Assembly: GCA_903857685.1 (NCBI GenBank)
Contig: CAIOFO010000066.1
Span: 1 to 52,501, forward strand
DNA: 52,501 nt
Source: an uncultured Alphaproteobacteria bacterium
GTDB taxonomy: Bacteria; Pseudomonadota; Alphaproteobacteria; Micropepsales; Micropepsaceae
Reading direction: 5' to 3'
Position 1 is the first letter of the stretch. Every line of letters begins with the position of its first letter. The notes beneath the pieces are model-generated. The model was not told the DNA's origin. It ran no database searches and saw only the letters and a program-made list of their open reading frames with translations. Shown here piece after piece: positions 42,238 to 50,797 of the stretch. A program made the translations under genes and the position numbers.

Positions 42238-43341
42238 ATGACTCGCCGCGGACGTAAACATCTTATCAAACCGCTGGTCTTCATCCTCGCCGCAATGGCG
42301 CTGGAAGGATGCATCAGCCCGTCGGCCGACAGTGTCGGGCGCTATACCTCCCCCATCGGCGGCGCGCCGGTGATCTCCAACGAAACACCCTATTCCGCCG
42401 CCCTGCGCTGCATGAGCGGCATCGTCGGTCAGCATCCCGTCCGCATCGCGGTCGGCCAGATTTCCGACTATACCGGCAAGACTGAATCCGACGGCTCGGG
42501 CCGCAAGGTCACCGCCGGCGCCGCCCTGATGGCGATGAGCGCTTTGTCCAAGTCCGGCGTCCACATGGTCGAGCGTTTCGACACTTCGGTGGCCGAGATG
42601 GAATTGAAATATGCCAACAACAAGCTGATCGCCAACGACCAGAACCCGCAAGGCGGCGATTATCGCAAGATCATCGCTGGCGCCATCCCCGGTTCCGACT
42701 ATTACATCGTGGGCGGCATCACCGAGCTGAACTTCAACATCCGCTCCGAGAACGCCAGCGGCAATGGCGGCGGCACCGCCACCACGGCCACAACCGGCAC
42801 GCTGGGCGGCAGCATGTATGTGATGAATGTCGGCCTGGACATGCGCCTGGTCAACACCAACACGCTGGAAGTCGCCGATGTGATTTCCTACCAGAAGCAG
42901 ATTGTCGGCCGCCAGGTCACGGCGGGCATTTTCGACTTCCTGGGCACCAACTTCTTCGACGTCAGCGCTGGCGAAAGCGCGCTGGAGCCGATCCAGCTGG
43001 CCGTTCGTTCGGTGATCGAACGCGCGGTCCTGGAAATGGTCACCCGCATCTACCGTGCGCCGGGCGGGGCTTGCGCCTCGCCGATCGGCACCGCCGCCGA
43101 TCCCCTGGCCGATGCCGCCGACCGCCCCTATCCGTACGCGCAGCAGGCCTATGCGCAACCCTATCCGTACCAGCAGCCTTATCCGTATCAGCAGCCGTAT
43201 CAGCCGTATCAACAGTCCAATTACAACCCCAACATCGCTTACAACCAGGAGAACTATAATGACTCTTCGCGTCAAATCCCTTATCGCGGCTACGGCTCTA
43301 GCGACCCTGTCGGCAACGTGCGCCTACGCGGGGGGTACTGA
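42238..43341 (+). CDS. hfaB: Holdfast anchor secretion lipoprotein HfaB (CsgG family)
   Basis: 367 residues. Lipoprotein signal with lipobox L-E-G-C (~Cys25). The CsgG domain spans ~45-270: 'VRIAVGQISDYTGKTESDGS', 'SKSGVHMVERFDTSVAEMEL', 'DYYIVGGITELNFNIRSENA', and 'VGLDMRLVNTNTLEVADVIS'. CsgG homologues form outer-membrane pores; HfaB is required for HfaA and HfaD export. The C-terminus has a Tyr/Gln/Pro tandem repeat (PYPYQQ units, ~300-325). The last ~27 codons overlap the start of hfaD in another frame. Confidence 0.92.
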   Translation: MTRRGRKHLIKPLVFILAAMALEGCISPSADSVGRYTSPIGGAPVISNETPYSAALRCMSGIVGQHPVRIAVGQISDYTGKTESDGSGRKVTAGAALMAMSALSKSGVHMVERFDTSVAEMELKYANNKLIANDQNPQGGDYRKIIAGAIPGSDYYIVGGITELNFNIRSENASGNGGGTATTATTGTLGGSMYVMNVGLDMRLVNTNTLEVADVISYQKQIVGRQVTAGIFDFLGTNFFDVSAGESALEPIQLAVRSVIERAVLEMVTRIYRAPGGACASPIGTAADPLADAADRPYPYAQQAYAQPYPYQQPYPYQQPYQPYQQSNYNPNIAYNQENYNDSSRQIPYRGYGSSDPVGNVRLRGGY

Positions 43342-43960
43342 TCAGTACGGCACCTGGAACGACGGCGCGATGGCCGGCGGCGCAGGCAGCCAGATCAGCA
43401 CAAACCAGCTCAACACCCAGACCAACTGGTCGAACCTGAACGGCAATATCGATACCGTCGCGGGTGACGCGGTGGTGCAGGGCGCCGCGGGCGGCAACCT
43501 GATGAACATCACCACCATGAACAACACCATGGTGGACAGCAGCCAGATCGTCGGCCCCGGCGCTTCCGTCGGTTCGAATGTTCTCACCAATATCAACAAC
43601 ATCGGCGGCAGCGTCGGTATCCAGAACCAGGCGCTTTGCAACGGCATCAGCGTCTCGACCGACCCGACCTTTGCCTCGACCCGTTCCTACCAGGAATGCA
43701 ACGCGGCCGATCCGTCCTCGAAGATCAACGCCAACGTCACCAATATTGCCGGCGACGCGGTGTTCCAGGGTTCCTCGCTCGGCAACACCTTTGAGGCGGA
43801 TTCCAATGCCCCGAATATGCCGATCTGGAACAAGCAGATCAACAATTCGACGGTGGCTTCCACGGTCAATGCCAATGTCTACAATATCGGCGGCTCGACC
43901 AGCCTGACCTCCAGCGCCATCGGCAATACGGGCCAGATCATCCACTACACCACCCAATAA
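43259..43960 (+). CDS. hfaD: Holdfast attachment protein HfaD
   Basis: 233 residues from the ATG at 43259, with AGGAG 7 bp upstream inside hfaB. Signal peptide to AYA-G (~23). The mature chain is Asn/Gln/Thr/Ser-rich with repeated 'NINNIGG', 'NVTNIAGDAVFQGSSLGNTF' and 'NVYNIGGSTSL' turns, matching HfaD. It is shorter than the Caulobacter HfaD as I remember it. Anchors holdfast on the outer membrane. Ends the operon at a strong terminator. Confidence 0.85.
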   Translation: MTLRVKSLIAATALATLSATCAYAGGTDQYGTWNDGAMAGGAGSQISTNQLNTQTNWSNLNGNIDTVAGDAVVQGAAGGNLMNITTMNNTMVDSSQIVGPGASVGSNVLTNINNIGGSVGIQNQALCNGISVSTDPTFASTRSYQECNAADPSSKINANVTNIAGDAVFQGSSLGNTFEADSNAPNMPIWNKQINNSTVASTVNANVYNIGGSTSLTSSAIGNTGQIIHYTTQ

Positions 43961-44043
43961 GCCCCTGGCCGGCGAACTCGCCTCGCCGGCCATTCCCAGG
44001 TTCCGCGTCGGCATCCCTGGGGCAAACGGGAATGCCGAGGGAT

Positions 44044-44076
44044 AAGGGAGGACCGTCAGGTCCTCCCTTACTTTTT
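44044..44076 (+). terminator. Intrinsic terminator of hfaABD
   Basis: AAGGGAGGACC (44044-44054) pairs perfectly with GGTCCTCCCTT (44059-44069), loop GTCA, then ACTTTTT. Confidence 0.9.
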
Positions 44077-44115
44077 GTACCCCTTCGCTGCGCGGGCGCA
44101 GCTACGGGAATGGAA

Positions 44116-44142
44116 GACCGTCCGGTCCTCCCTTACTTTTTG
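44116..44142 (+). repeat. Partial copy of the hfaABD terminator
   Basis: GACCGTCCGGTCCTCCCTTA and the following CTTTTTG repeat 44051-44077 with one mismatch, 65 bp downstream. The left stem arm is missing except GACC, so it can form only a short hairpin before the T-runs. It looks like a duplication remnant in the leader of the next gene. Confidence 0.75.
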
Positions 44143-44173
44143 CTTTTTTTGCCGGTTGGCCGTATCTGGCGTC

Positions 44174-44818
44174 ATGGCCGCCTTGCCCATCGACCTGGAC
44201 GCCTTTGACGCCGCGCCGCTGACGCGCGATCCGTTCCCATTCCTGATGCTGCCGCATTTCGTGAAGCCGGAAGCCGTCGCCGCGATCAACGCCGATTATC
44301 CCGAAGTCACGCATCCCGGCAGTTTTCCGCTGCCCACCTTGCAGTATGGCCCGGCATTCGCGGCTTTCGTGGCCGCAATCCAGGGTCCGGAATTCACCCG
44401 CGCGGTTGAAAAGAAGCTGGGCGTGGACCTGACGGGGCGGCCCACCATGGTGACGGCGCGGGGTCAATCGGCGGCGCGTGACGGGCAGATCCACACCGAC
44501 AGCCGCACCAAGCTGATCACGGTGCTGATCTATATGAACAATGCGTGGGAGGCGAAGACCGGCCGGCTCAGGCTGCTGCGCGGCCCGGACAATCTGGACG
44601 ATGTCATCGCCGAGGTGCCACCCGAGGAAGGCACACTGTTGATCTTCAAGAATGAACGCAATGCCTGGCACGGTTTTCATGCCTTTGAAGGACCGCGCCG
44701 GGTGATCCAGCTCAACTGGGTGACCGGCAGGGGCGTGGTCAAGCGTGAACAAACCCGCCATCGCATCAGCGCATTCTTCAAGCGCTTGCGGGGAAAATCC
44801 GTTCAACCCGCAATGTAA
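44174..44818 (+). CDS. 2-oxoglutarate/Fe(II)-dependent oxygenase family protein
   Basis: 214 residues from the ATG at 44174. Fe ligands His and Asp in 'GQIHTDSRTKLITVLIYMNN' and a distal His in 'NAWHGFHAFEGPRRVIQLNW', with Arg for 2-oxoglutarate in the same strand. This is the prolyl-hydroxylase-like (2OG-FeII_Oxy_3) fold. Substrate unknown; proximity to hfaABD raises the possibility of modifying a surface protein or glycan, but that is only context. No signal peptide, so it acts in the cytosol. Confidence 0.82.
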   Translation: MAALPIDLDAFDAAPLTRDPFPFLMLPHFVKPEAVAAINADYPEVTHPGSFPLPTLQYGPAFAAFVAAIQGPEFTRAVEKKLGVDLTGRPTMVTARGQSAARDGQIHTDSRTKLITVLIYMNNAWEAKTGRLRLLRGPDNLDDVIAEVPPEEGTLLIFKNERNAWHGFHAFEGPRRVIQLNWVTGRGVVKREQTRHRISAFFKRLRGKSVQPAM

Positions 44819-45792
44819 TCGTGCCACCGGCCAGAAAAATCACGGATGCGATGGCCGATGGCGGTTTTCTCGACATTGGCTGAATCCAGCGGCACCTTGC
44901 CGTAACCGCCGGGAATATCCAGCACATAGGTGGGCAGGGCCAGGCCCGACAGGGTGGCCCGCAACCGGCGGGTCAGCGCAAGACCGTCATCAATGCCGAT
45001 GCGGAAATGCGAAGTGCCGCGCGCCAAGTCGGGATGATGCAAATAATATGGCTTGATGCGGTTTTCCACAAAGGCGCGCATCAAACCCGTCAGCGTTTCA
45101 ACATCGTCATTGACGCCTTTGAGCAGCACAGACTGGCTGACCAGCGGAATGCCGGCGTCAACAAGCCGGGCCAGCGCGGCCTTGGCGTCCGGCGAGAATT
45201 CGCGCGGATGATTGGCGTGGATGGCCACCCATGCCGTGACGCCGGGCGCCAGCAGGGCGGCAATGAAATCGTCGCTGACGCGCGCCGGGTCCAGCATCGG
45301 CACGCGGGTATGCCAGCGGATCACTTTCACATGGCTGGCGGCGGCAATGCGCCGGGTGATGTCGGCGGCCCGGCGGGGCGAGAGAATGAAGGGATCGCCG
45401 CCGGTGAGGATTACCTCATGGATTTCGGGGTGGCTATGGATATAGGCGAAGGCGCGGTCCAGATCCTCTTGCGTCAGGGCCTGACTATTTCCCGGACCGA
45501 TCTGTTCGCGGCGGAAACAGAAGCGGCAATAGACCGGGCAGCTGGATACCGCCTTGAACAGGACCCGGTCCTGATGACGGTGCACGATGCCGGGGACGGG
45601 GCTGTGCGCCGCATCCCCGATGGGATCAAAGCGCTCGGCCTCTGTTTCAACCAATTCAGCGATGTCGGGCAGGAATTGGCGGGCGATGGGGTCGCTGGGA
45701 TCGGCCGGGTCCATTAGCGCCGCCACCGTGGGAGAAATCGCCACGGCGTATTTCTCGGCCACCAGCGCCAAGTCCGCCCCCATAAGCGTCAT
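44803..45792 (-). CDS. epmB: EF-P (R)-beta-lysine-forming lysine 2,3-aminomutase EpmB
   Basis: 329 residues from the ATG at 45792, which overlaps the preceding stop (ATGA), so it is translationally coupled to the exporter gene. The radical-SAM cluster motif CxxxCxxC is in 'SSCPVYCRFCFRREQIGPG', followed by 'EVILTGGDPFILSPRR' and 'HTRVPMLDPARVSDDF'; PLP-binding features lie downstream ('IKPYYLHHPDLARGTSHFR'). EpmB converts L-lysine to (R)-beta-lysine, which EpmA attaches to EF-P. epmA and efp are nearby, supporting EpmB over catabolic KamA. Confidence 0.92.
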   Translation of the reverse strand: MTLMGADLALVAEKYAVAISPTVAALMDPADPSDPIARQFLPDIAELVETEAERFDPIGDAAHSPVPGIVHRHQDRVLFKAVSSCPVYCRFCFRREQIGPGNSQALTQEDLDRAFAYIHSHPEIHEVILTGGDPFILSPRRAADITRRIAAASHVKVIRWHTRVPMLDPARVSDDFIAALLAPGVTAWVAIHANHPREFSPDAKAALARLVDAGIPLVSQSVLLKGVNDDVETLTGLMRAFVENRIKPYYLHHPDLARGTSHFRIGIDDGLALTRRLRATLSGLALPTYVLDIPGGYGKVPLDSANVEKTAIGHRIRDFSGRWHDYIAG

Positions 45793-46991
45793 GCGCGTTT
45801 CTTGGCGAAATTGGGCAGGAACACGGTCAGCAGTCCGATCACCGGCAGGAAAGAGCACACCTTATAGACGAATGTGATGCTGGTGGCATCCGCCAGCGCC
45901 CCCAGCATGGCGGCGCCGATCCCGGCCATGCCGAACGAAAAGCCGAAAAACAGGCCGGAGACCATGCCGACGCGGCCGGGCAGCAATTCCTGGGCATAGA
46001 CCACAATCGCGGGAAATGCGCTGGCGACAATCATGCCGATCACCCCGGACAGGATGCCGGTCCAGAACAGGTTGGCGTAAGGCAGCATCAGGGTGAAAGG
46101 CAGCATGCCCAGGATGGAGAACCAGATGACATATTTGCGGCCGATCCTGTCGCCCAGCGGCCCGCCCGTCAGCGTGCCCACCGCCACCGCACCGAGGAAG
46201 AAGAACAGATGCACCTGGGCATTCTGCACCGAGACACCAAAAGTGTGGATCAGGTAGAAAGTGTAATAGCTGCTGATGCTGGCCAGATAGACGAATTTCG
46301 AGAACACCAGCGCCAGCAGCACCGCCAGCGCCACCGCGACCTTGTTTTTCGGCAGGCCGGAATGTTTCACCGCCTGGTGGCTCTTGATGCGCGCGATGCC
46401 GTGATGCTTGTACCAGGTGCCGATGTTGAACAGGATCACGATGCCCAGCAGCGCCAGCCCCGCATACCAGATGATCGAACGCTGGCCGTAGGTCGCCACC
46501 AGAAGGGCGGCCGACAGGGGGCTGAGGGCCTGGCCGCTGTTGCCACCGACCTGAAACACCGATTGCGCCAGGCCGTAACGGCCGCCCGAGGCCATGCGCG
46601 CCACGCGGCTGGATTCAGGATGGAACACGGCGGATCCCAGCCCAATCAGGACCGCGGCCATCAGCAGGACCGGGTAGCTGCCCGCCGCGGCCAGGACCAG
46701 GAGCCCCACCAGGGTTGCGACCATGCCGGCCGCCAGCGAATAGGGCATCGGGCGCAGATCTGAAAAATATCCCACCACGGGTTGAAACAGCGAGGCGGTG
46801 CATTGAAATGCCAATGTCACCAGCCCGACCTGCGCGAAATTGAGATGGAACTGCGCCTTGAAGCCGGGATAGAGCGCCAGCAACAGCGACTGCATCATGT
46901 CGTTGAGCAGATGGCAGAAGCCGACCGCGAACAGCACGGTGTAAGCCGTGTGCTGGGCGAGGTTCCGGGCGCTGGCGGCGGTGTCGGTCAT
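45789..46991 (-). CDS. fsr: MFS transporter, fosmidomycin-resistance (Fsr) type
   Basis: 400 residues, 12 helices. It follows E. coli Fsr through most of its length: 'HLLNDMMQSLLLALYPGFKA', 'SSRVARMASGGRYGLAQSVF', 'ASISSYYTFYLIHTFGVSVQ', 'RIGRKYVIW', and 'YAQELLPGRVGMVSGLFFGF'. Fsr exports fosmidomycin, an inhibitor of the DXP isoprenoid enzyme. The gene sits between epmA (58 bp after it) and epmB (4-bp overlap), an unusual place for an antibiotic exporter. Confidence 0.93.
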   Translation of the reverse strand: MTDTAASARNLAQHTAYTVLFAVGFCHLLNDMMQSLLLALYPGFKAQFHLNFAQVGLVTLAFQCTASLFQPVVGYFSDLRPMPYSLAAGMVATLVGLLVLAAAGSYPVLLMAAVLIGLGSAVFHPESSRVARMASGGRYGLAQSVFQVGGNSGQALSPLSAALLVATYGQRSIIWYAGLALLGIVILFNIGTWYKHHGIARIKSHQAVKHSGLPKNKVAVALAVLLALVFSKFVYLASISSYYTFYLIHTFGVSVQNAQVHLFFFLGAVAVGTLTGGPLGDRIGRKYVIWFSILGMLPFTLMLPYANLFWTGILSGVIGMIVASAFPAIVVYAQELLPGRVGMVSGLFFGFSFGMAGIGAAMLGALADATSITFVYKVCSFLPVIGLLTVFLPNFAKKRA

Positions 46992-47049
46992 GGCGGCGGG
47001 ACGTTGCCGTGCGGGGTGATTTTACGCCACCCCCTCTTTGTCATGACGG

Positions 47050-48081
47050 CTATGAAGGGTCCAGTGGCGTCCAAAGCACGGAATCCAAGCTGGGCGCGCC
47101 CGCCGCCAGCATCACCAGCCGGTCGAAGCCCAGCGCCACGCCGGAGGCCGGGGGCATGATTGCCAGGGCGGCGAGGAAATCCTCGTCCAGGGGATAGCGG
47201 GTGCCGTAAATCCGCTCTTTTTCGTCCATCTCGGCAATGAAGCGGGTGCGCTGTTCCCCCGGGTCGGTCAGTTCGCCAAAGCCATTGGCCAGCTCGACGC
47301 CGCAGGCATATAGCTCGAACCTTTCGGCAACGCGCGCATCCCCCGGCATGGCCCGGGCCAGCGCCGCTTCCGCGCGCGGATATTCGAAAAGAATGGTGGG
47401 ACGGTCCAGGCCCAGTTTGGGTTCGACCCGCGCCGCCAGTATCTTGCTGAAAATATCGGACCAGCCGTCATGGTCGGCGATCTGCATTCCCGCCCGCTTG
47501 GCGCGGGTCGCCAGCATGTCGCGATTGCCGGCGCCTTGCGGTGACAGCGTATCGAGCAGTTCGATTCCAGCATGAACGCGGAAGGCGTCGCCCACCGTCA
47601 GCCATTGCGCCTCGGCAAAAGGATCGCAGGCGCGGTCCGCCCAGGTCAGCGGCCGCTGCGCCAGTTCCCCCGCCAGCCTGAGCAAGGCCAGCGTGTCGGC
47701 AATCACCGCCCGGTAATCGGCGCGGGCCCGGTACCATTCGAGCATGGTGAATTCGGGCGCATGCAGGCGGCCGCGCTCACGGTTGCGGAATACCCGGGCA
47801 AATTCGAAAATTTTCTCCTCCCCGGCCGCCAGCAATTTCTTGGCGGCGAATTCCGGCGAGGTATGAAGGTAGAGCGTCCGGCGGCTGGCATCGGGCAGGA
47901 CGCCTTGCGTCTCAAAGGCATGCAGATGCGCCTCATTGCCCGGGGATGCGGCCAGGATTGCGCACTCGACCTCTGTGAAGCCCTGACCCTCGAAAAAGCC
48001 CCGGAATCCGGCCTTGATACGGCCCCGCAGGGCCAGCAAAGGCCGGCGGTCGGCATGGCTGTGCGGCTCCCACCAGGGCAT
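47050..48081 (-). CDS. epmA: EF-P lysine (R)-beta-lysyltransferase EpmA (PoxA/GenX)
   Basis: 343 residues from the ATG at 48081; a TTG further up is less likely. Class II lysyl-tRNA synthetase core without the anticodon-binding domain: motif 2 'VFRNRERGRLHAPEFTMLEW', substrate region 'ELANGFGELTDPGEQRTRF', and motif 3 'GVALGFDRLVMLAAG'. The short length and lack of an OB domain identify EpmA, which adds beta-lysine to Lys34 of EF-P. It is divergent from efp, with about 56 bp between starts. Confidence 0.94.
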   Translation of the reverse strand: MPWWEPHSHADRRPLLALRGRIKAGFRGFFEGQGFTEVECAILAASPGNEAHLHAFETQGVLPDASRRTLYLHTSPEFAAKKLLAAGEEKIFEFARVFRNRERGRLHAPEFTMLEWYRARADYRAVIADTLALLRLAGELAQRPLTWADRACDPFAEAQWLTVGDAFRVHAGIELLDTLSPQGAGNRDMLATRAKRAGMQIADHDGWSDIFSKILAARVEPKLGLDRPTILFEYPRAEAALARAMPGDARVAERFELYACGVELANGFGELTDPGEQRTRFIAEMDEKERIYGTRYPLDEDFLAALAIMPPASGVALGFDRLVMLAAGAPSLDSVLWTPLDPS

Positions 48082-48137
48082 TTGAAGTCCTTTAGCCCCC
48101 CTGCTAAGACCCCCCGGCAAATTCCCGTGAGGTTCCC

Positions 48138-48707
48138 GTGGTTTCGGTTATCGCCAGCTCTGTGCGCAAAGGCAATGTCATCGAGAAGGAGGGCAAGCTC
48201 TATCTCGTTCTGACCGCCGAGAATATCCATCCCGGCAAGGGCACCCCCGTCACCCACCTGGAAATGCGCCGCATTTCGGACGGGGTGAAGACCGTGGAGC
48301 GCCTGCGCACCACCGACAGCATCGAAAAAGCCTTTGTCGAGCACGACGATTACAATTTCCTGTACCAGGACGGCGACAGTTTTGTCTTCATGCAGCCACA
48401 GACTTTCGACCAGATCACGGTCGGTCCGGACGTGGTGGGGAACATGGGGCCTTACCTGACCGAGAACATGCAGGTGCAACTACAGACCTTCGAAGGCCGT
48501 CCGATTTCCATGGAAATCCCCCAGCGCGCCACTTTCGAGGTGGTGGAAACCGAGCCGGTGATGAAGGGCCAGACCGCCTCCGGCTCGTTCAAGCCCGCCG
48601 TCCTGAGCAATGGCGTGCGCACCATGGTGCCCACCCATATCGTTGTGGGGACGCGCATCGTGGTGATGACCGAGGACGGGGCCTATGTCGAGCGGGCCAA
48701 GGACTAG
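48138..48707 (+). CDS. efp: Translation elongation factor P
   Basis: 189 residues, GTG start. Three beta domains: KOW-like N-domain (~1-65) with the modified Lys34 in '[10 protein letters not shown]', and two OB domains ('[20 protein letters not shown]', '[17 protein letters not shown]', ending '[12 protein letters not shown]'). The PGKG loop with Lys34 is the beta-lysylated type. EF-P relieves ribosome stalling at consecutive prolines, relevant here to the Pro-rich TonB, ExbB and membrane proteins. The upstream gap shares its promoter region with epmA. Confidence 0.97.
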   Translation: MVSVIASSVRKGNVIEKEGKLYLVLTAENIHPGKGTPVTHLEMRRISDGVKTVERLRTTDSIEKAFVEHDDYNFLYQDGDSFVFMQPQTFDQITVGPDVVGNMGPYLTENMQVQLQTFEGRPISMEIPQRATFEVVETEPVMKGQTASGSFKPAVLSNGVRTMVPTHIVVGTRIVVMTEDGAYVERAKD

Positions 48708-48830
48708 GATTTAGGCCAGTTTTACAGCGTTATAGGGGCCGTGCGGCCGCAGGCGGGCCCGGTGGGCCGTAGCCGGTTCGGCGGCTTTGTGGTAGCTTGC
48801 GCCAACAATAGTTTCCGGAGGACCACCAAT

Positions 48831-49415
48831 ATGAAGACCGTCATTTTCGGCCTCGCCTTGGCCGCTGTCTTTGCCGCGCCTGCCTTTGCCGCCCTGAAGG
48901 TCGGCGATACGGCGCCTGATTTTAGCGCCACCGCCAGCCTGGGCGGCAAGGATTTCACCTTCAAGCTTGCCGACGCCCTGAAGAAAGGTCCGACGGTGGT
49001 TTACTTCTATCCGTCCGCCTACACCCAGGGCTGCGACCTGGAGGCCCATACTTTCGCCGAGAGCAAGGAAAAATTCGACGCCGCCGGCGCCAGCATCATC
49101 GGCGTGTCGGGCGACAATCTGGAACGGCTGAACCAGTTTTCCGCCGATCCGAATTTTTGCGCCGGGAAATTCCCCATCGCCTCGGACGAAAGCCTGGCGA
49201 TCGCGGGCAGCTACAAGCTTTCCACCACGACGCGCGAAGGCGCCAAGGATGTGCGTGGCGTGGAAATTGGTCACGCCTTCATCGAGCGCGTCACCTATGT
49301 CATCGGCAAGGATCACAAGATCGTGGCCGTGATGTCGTCCAATGACGACAAGCTGACGCCCGACCAGCATGTCGATAAATCGCTGGAAATCGTTCAGAAA
49401 ATCGCCTCGAAATAG
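48831..49415 (+). CDS. Periplasmic peroxiredoxin (AhpC/TSA, BCP-like)
   Basis: 194 residues from the ATG at 48831, with GGAGG upstream. Signal peptide to AFA (~20). Thioredoxin-fold with peroxidatic Cys68 in 'YPSAYTQGCDLEAHTF' (PxxxTxxC) and a possible resolving Cys109 in 'DPNFCAGKF'. 'GVSGDNLERLNQFS' and 'ASDESLAIAGSY' match the BCP/PrxQ subfamily. It reduces peroxides in the periplasm; the electron donor is not encoded here. Confidence 0.9.
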   Translation: MKTVIFGLALAAVFAAPAFAALKVGDTAPDFSATASLGGKDFTFKLADALKKGPTVVYFYPSAYTQGCDLEAHTFAESKEKFDAAGASIIGVSGDNLERLNQFSADPNFCAGKFPIASDESLAIAGSYKLSTTTREGAKDVRGVEIGHAFIERVTYVIGKDHKIVAVMSSNDDKLTPDQHVDKSLEIVQKIASK

Positions 49416-49440
49416 TCGCGCAAATATCGGAAATCTATGG

Positions 49441-49470
49441 CGCCCGGCGGTTTCACCGCCGGGCGTTCCT
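49441..49470 (+). terminator. Intrinsic terminator between peroxiredoxin and K+ channel
   Basis: CGCCCGGCGG (49441-49450) pairs perfectly with CCGCCGGGCG (49456-49465), loop TTTCA, followed by TTCCTGTTT. It can serve the plus-strand gene; the minus-strand gene ends next to it. Confidence 0.8.
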
Positions 49471-49473
49471 GTT

Positions 49474-50535
49474 TCAATAGGTGGTGCGGCCGGCGCGCAG
49501 CTTTTTTGCCGGCGCATCGAACAGGGCGCGGGCTTCCTCGCTCTGGCGGCCCACGATCACCACGCCGTCCCCGGCATGGACCCTAAGCGCGCGTTCAGGC
49601 GTGTTGATATGGCCGCCATCCTTGCGTTCCACCTGCAGGATAAAAAATTTCCCCTGCCCCAATGTTTCAATTTCGGCGATGCTGCGGCCGGTCACCGCGC
49701 CCTTGGGCGGCACCGTCAGGACTTCCATGTCCAGGCCGCAATTGCGCAAGGTGCGTTCCAGATCCGCCATCTTGGGAGAATCGCGCAGCAAGCGCGAGGT
49801 TTCGGGAAACAGGATCAGCTCGGCAATGCGTTCGGCGCCGATATGGGTCGGCATGACCACCCGGTTGGCGCCGGCCTGCAGCAGCTTGCCTTCGGTGGAC
49901 GGCAGCTCTCCGCGGGCGATGATTTCGATTTTCGGATTAAGGCTGCGGGCAGACAAGGCGATAAAGACATTGGCGGCGTCGTTGGGCAGCACCGTCGCCA
50001 GGGTGCGGGCGCGCGCGATGCCGGCGTCGGCCAGCGCCGCTTCATCGGTGGCATCGCCCACCAGGCTGAGATAACCCATAGCACGCACCTCGGCGGCGCG
50101 TTTTTCATTCTGCTCGATAACGACGAATTTGGCGCCGCCGGCGCTGAGCCCCTTGGCGAGCATCAGCCCGATGCGCCCGAAGCCCACCACGATCACGTGA
50201 TTTTCCAGCCTGTCTATTTCCGCTTTCACGCGCTTGACCCCCAGAATTTGTTGCAACTGTGTGATGGTGAGGAACTGGACCAGGGCGCCGGTGAATAGGA
50301 TCATCCCGGTACAGCCCAGGATCATCGTCGCCATCGTCACATTGTGGAGATAGGGCGTGTTGATGGGATGCACTTCGCCGTAGCCGACGGTGTAAACCGT
50401 GAGCGCCACCATGTAGGTGGCGTCCGACAGGCTCCAGCCCGCATGCATATAGGCGGCGGTCGCCAGCAGCACCACCACCGCCATGAACGCCAGAATGGAG
50501 ATCAGCGTGCGTGCGGGCGAACCCAGCAATTCCAT
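49474..50535 (-). CDS. Two-TM potassium channel with RCK/TrkA-N domain
   Basis: 353 residues from the ATG at 50535, chosen over a longer frame with Cys-rich unconserved sequence. Two helices (~10-30 and ~62-85) flank the filter 'LTVYTVGYGEVH' (TVGYG 49-53). Cytosolic RCK Rossmann domain: 'NHVIVVGFGRIGLMLAKGLS', then 'VIEQNEKRAAEVRAMGY' and 'VGDATDEAALADAGIARART', and an RCK-C domain ('FILQVERKDGGHINTPERAL'). A ligand-gated K+ channel of the inner membrane. Confidence 0.92.
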   Translation of the reverse strand: MELLGSPARTLISILAFMAVVVLLATAAYMHAGWSLSDATYMVALTVYTVGYGEVHPINTPYLHNVTMATMILGCTGMILFTGALVQFLTITQLQQILGVKRVKAEIDRLENHVIVVGFGRIGLMLAKGLSAGGAKFVVIEQNEKRAAEVRAMGYLSLVGDATDEAALADAGIARARTLATVLPNDAANVFIALSARSLNPKIEIIARGELPSTEGKLLQAGANRVVMPTHIGAERIAELILFPETSRLLRDSPKMADLERTLRNCGLDMEVLTVPPKGAVTGRSIAEIETLGQGKFFILQVERKDGGHINTPERALRVHAGDGVVIVGRQSEEARALFDAPAKKLRAGRTTY

Positions 50536-50797
50536 GACAGCCCCCAGTTGTGAGAGCGTGACACAGCGTGATGCTGCGCTGCAATCGAAGGAGAATATGC
50601 AGCAATTGCAATGATTTAGTGTTGCAGAAAGGCCACTAACCAGTGGCAAGGAAACGTCTTTGTGAAGCCCCGGACTCTTGCTCTAGTCACCTTGGGCTGA
50701 ACATGGTTTTGGGGGCACCAGACCAAGCCAGGTCCGACAATGCACACCGGCGCGGGGCCGGCGATTTTGGTAAATGCAAAGCCGGGACTTGGGGAAA

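Noticed and set aside
43136-43215. CRISPR-like short repeats
   Set aside because: The tandem CCGTAYCAGCAG units encode the PYPYQQ repeat of HfaB in frame, with no spacers. No CRISPR array or cas gene exists in the window.
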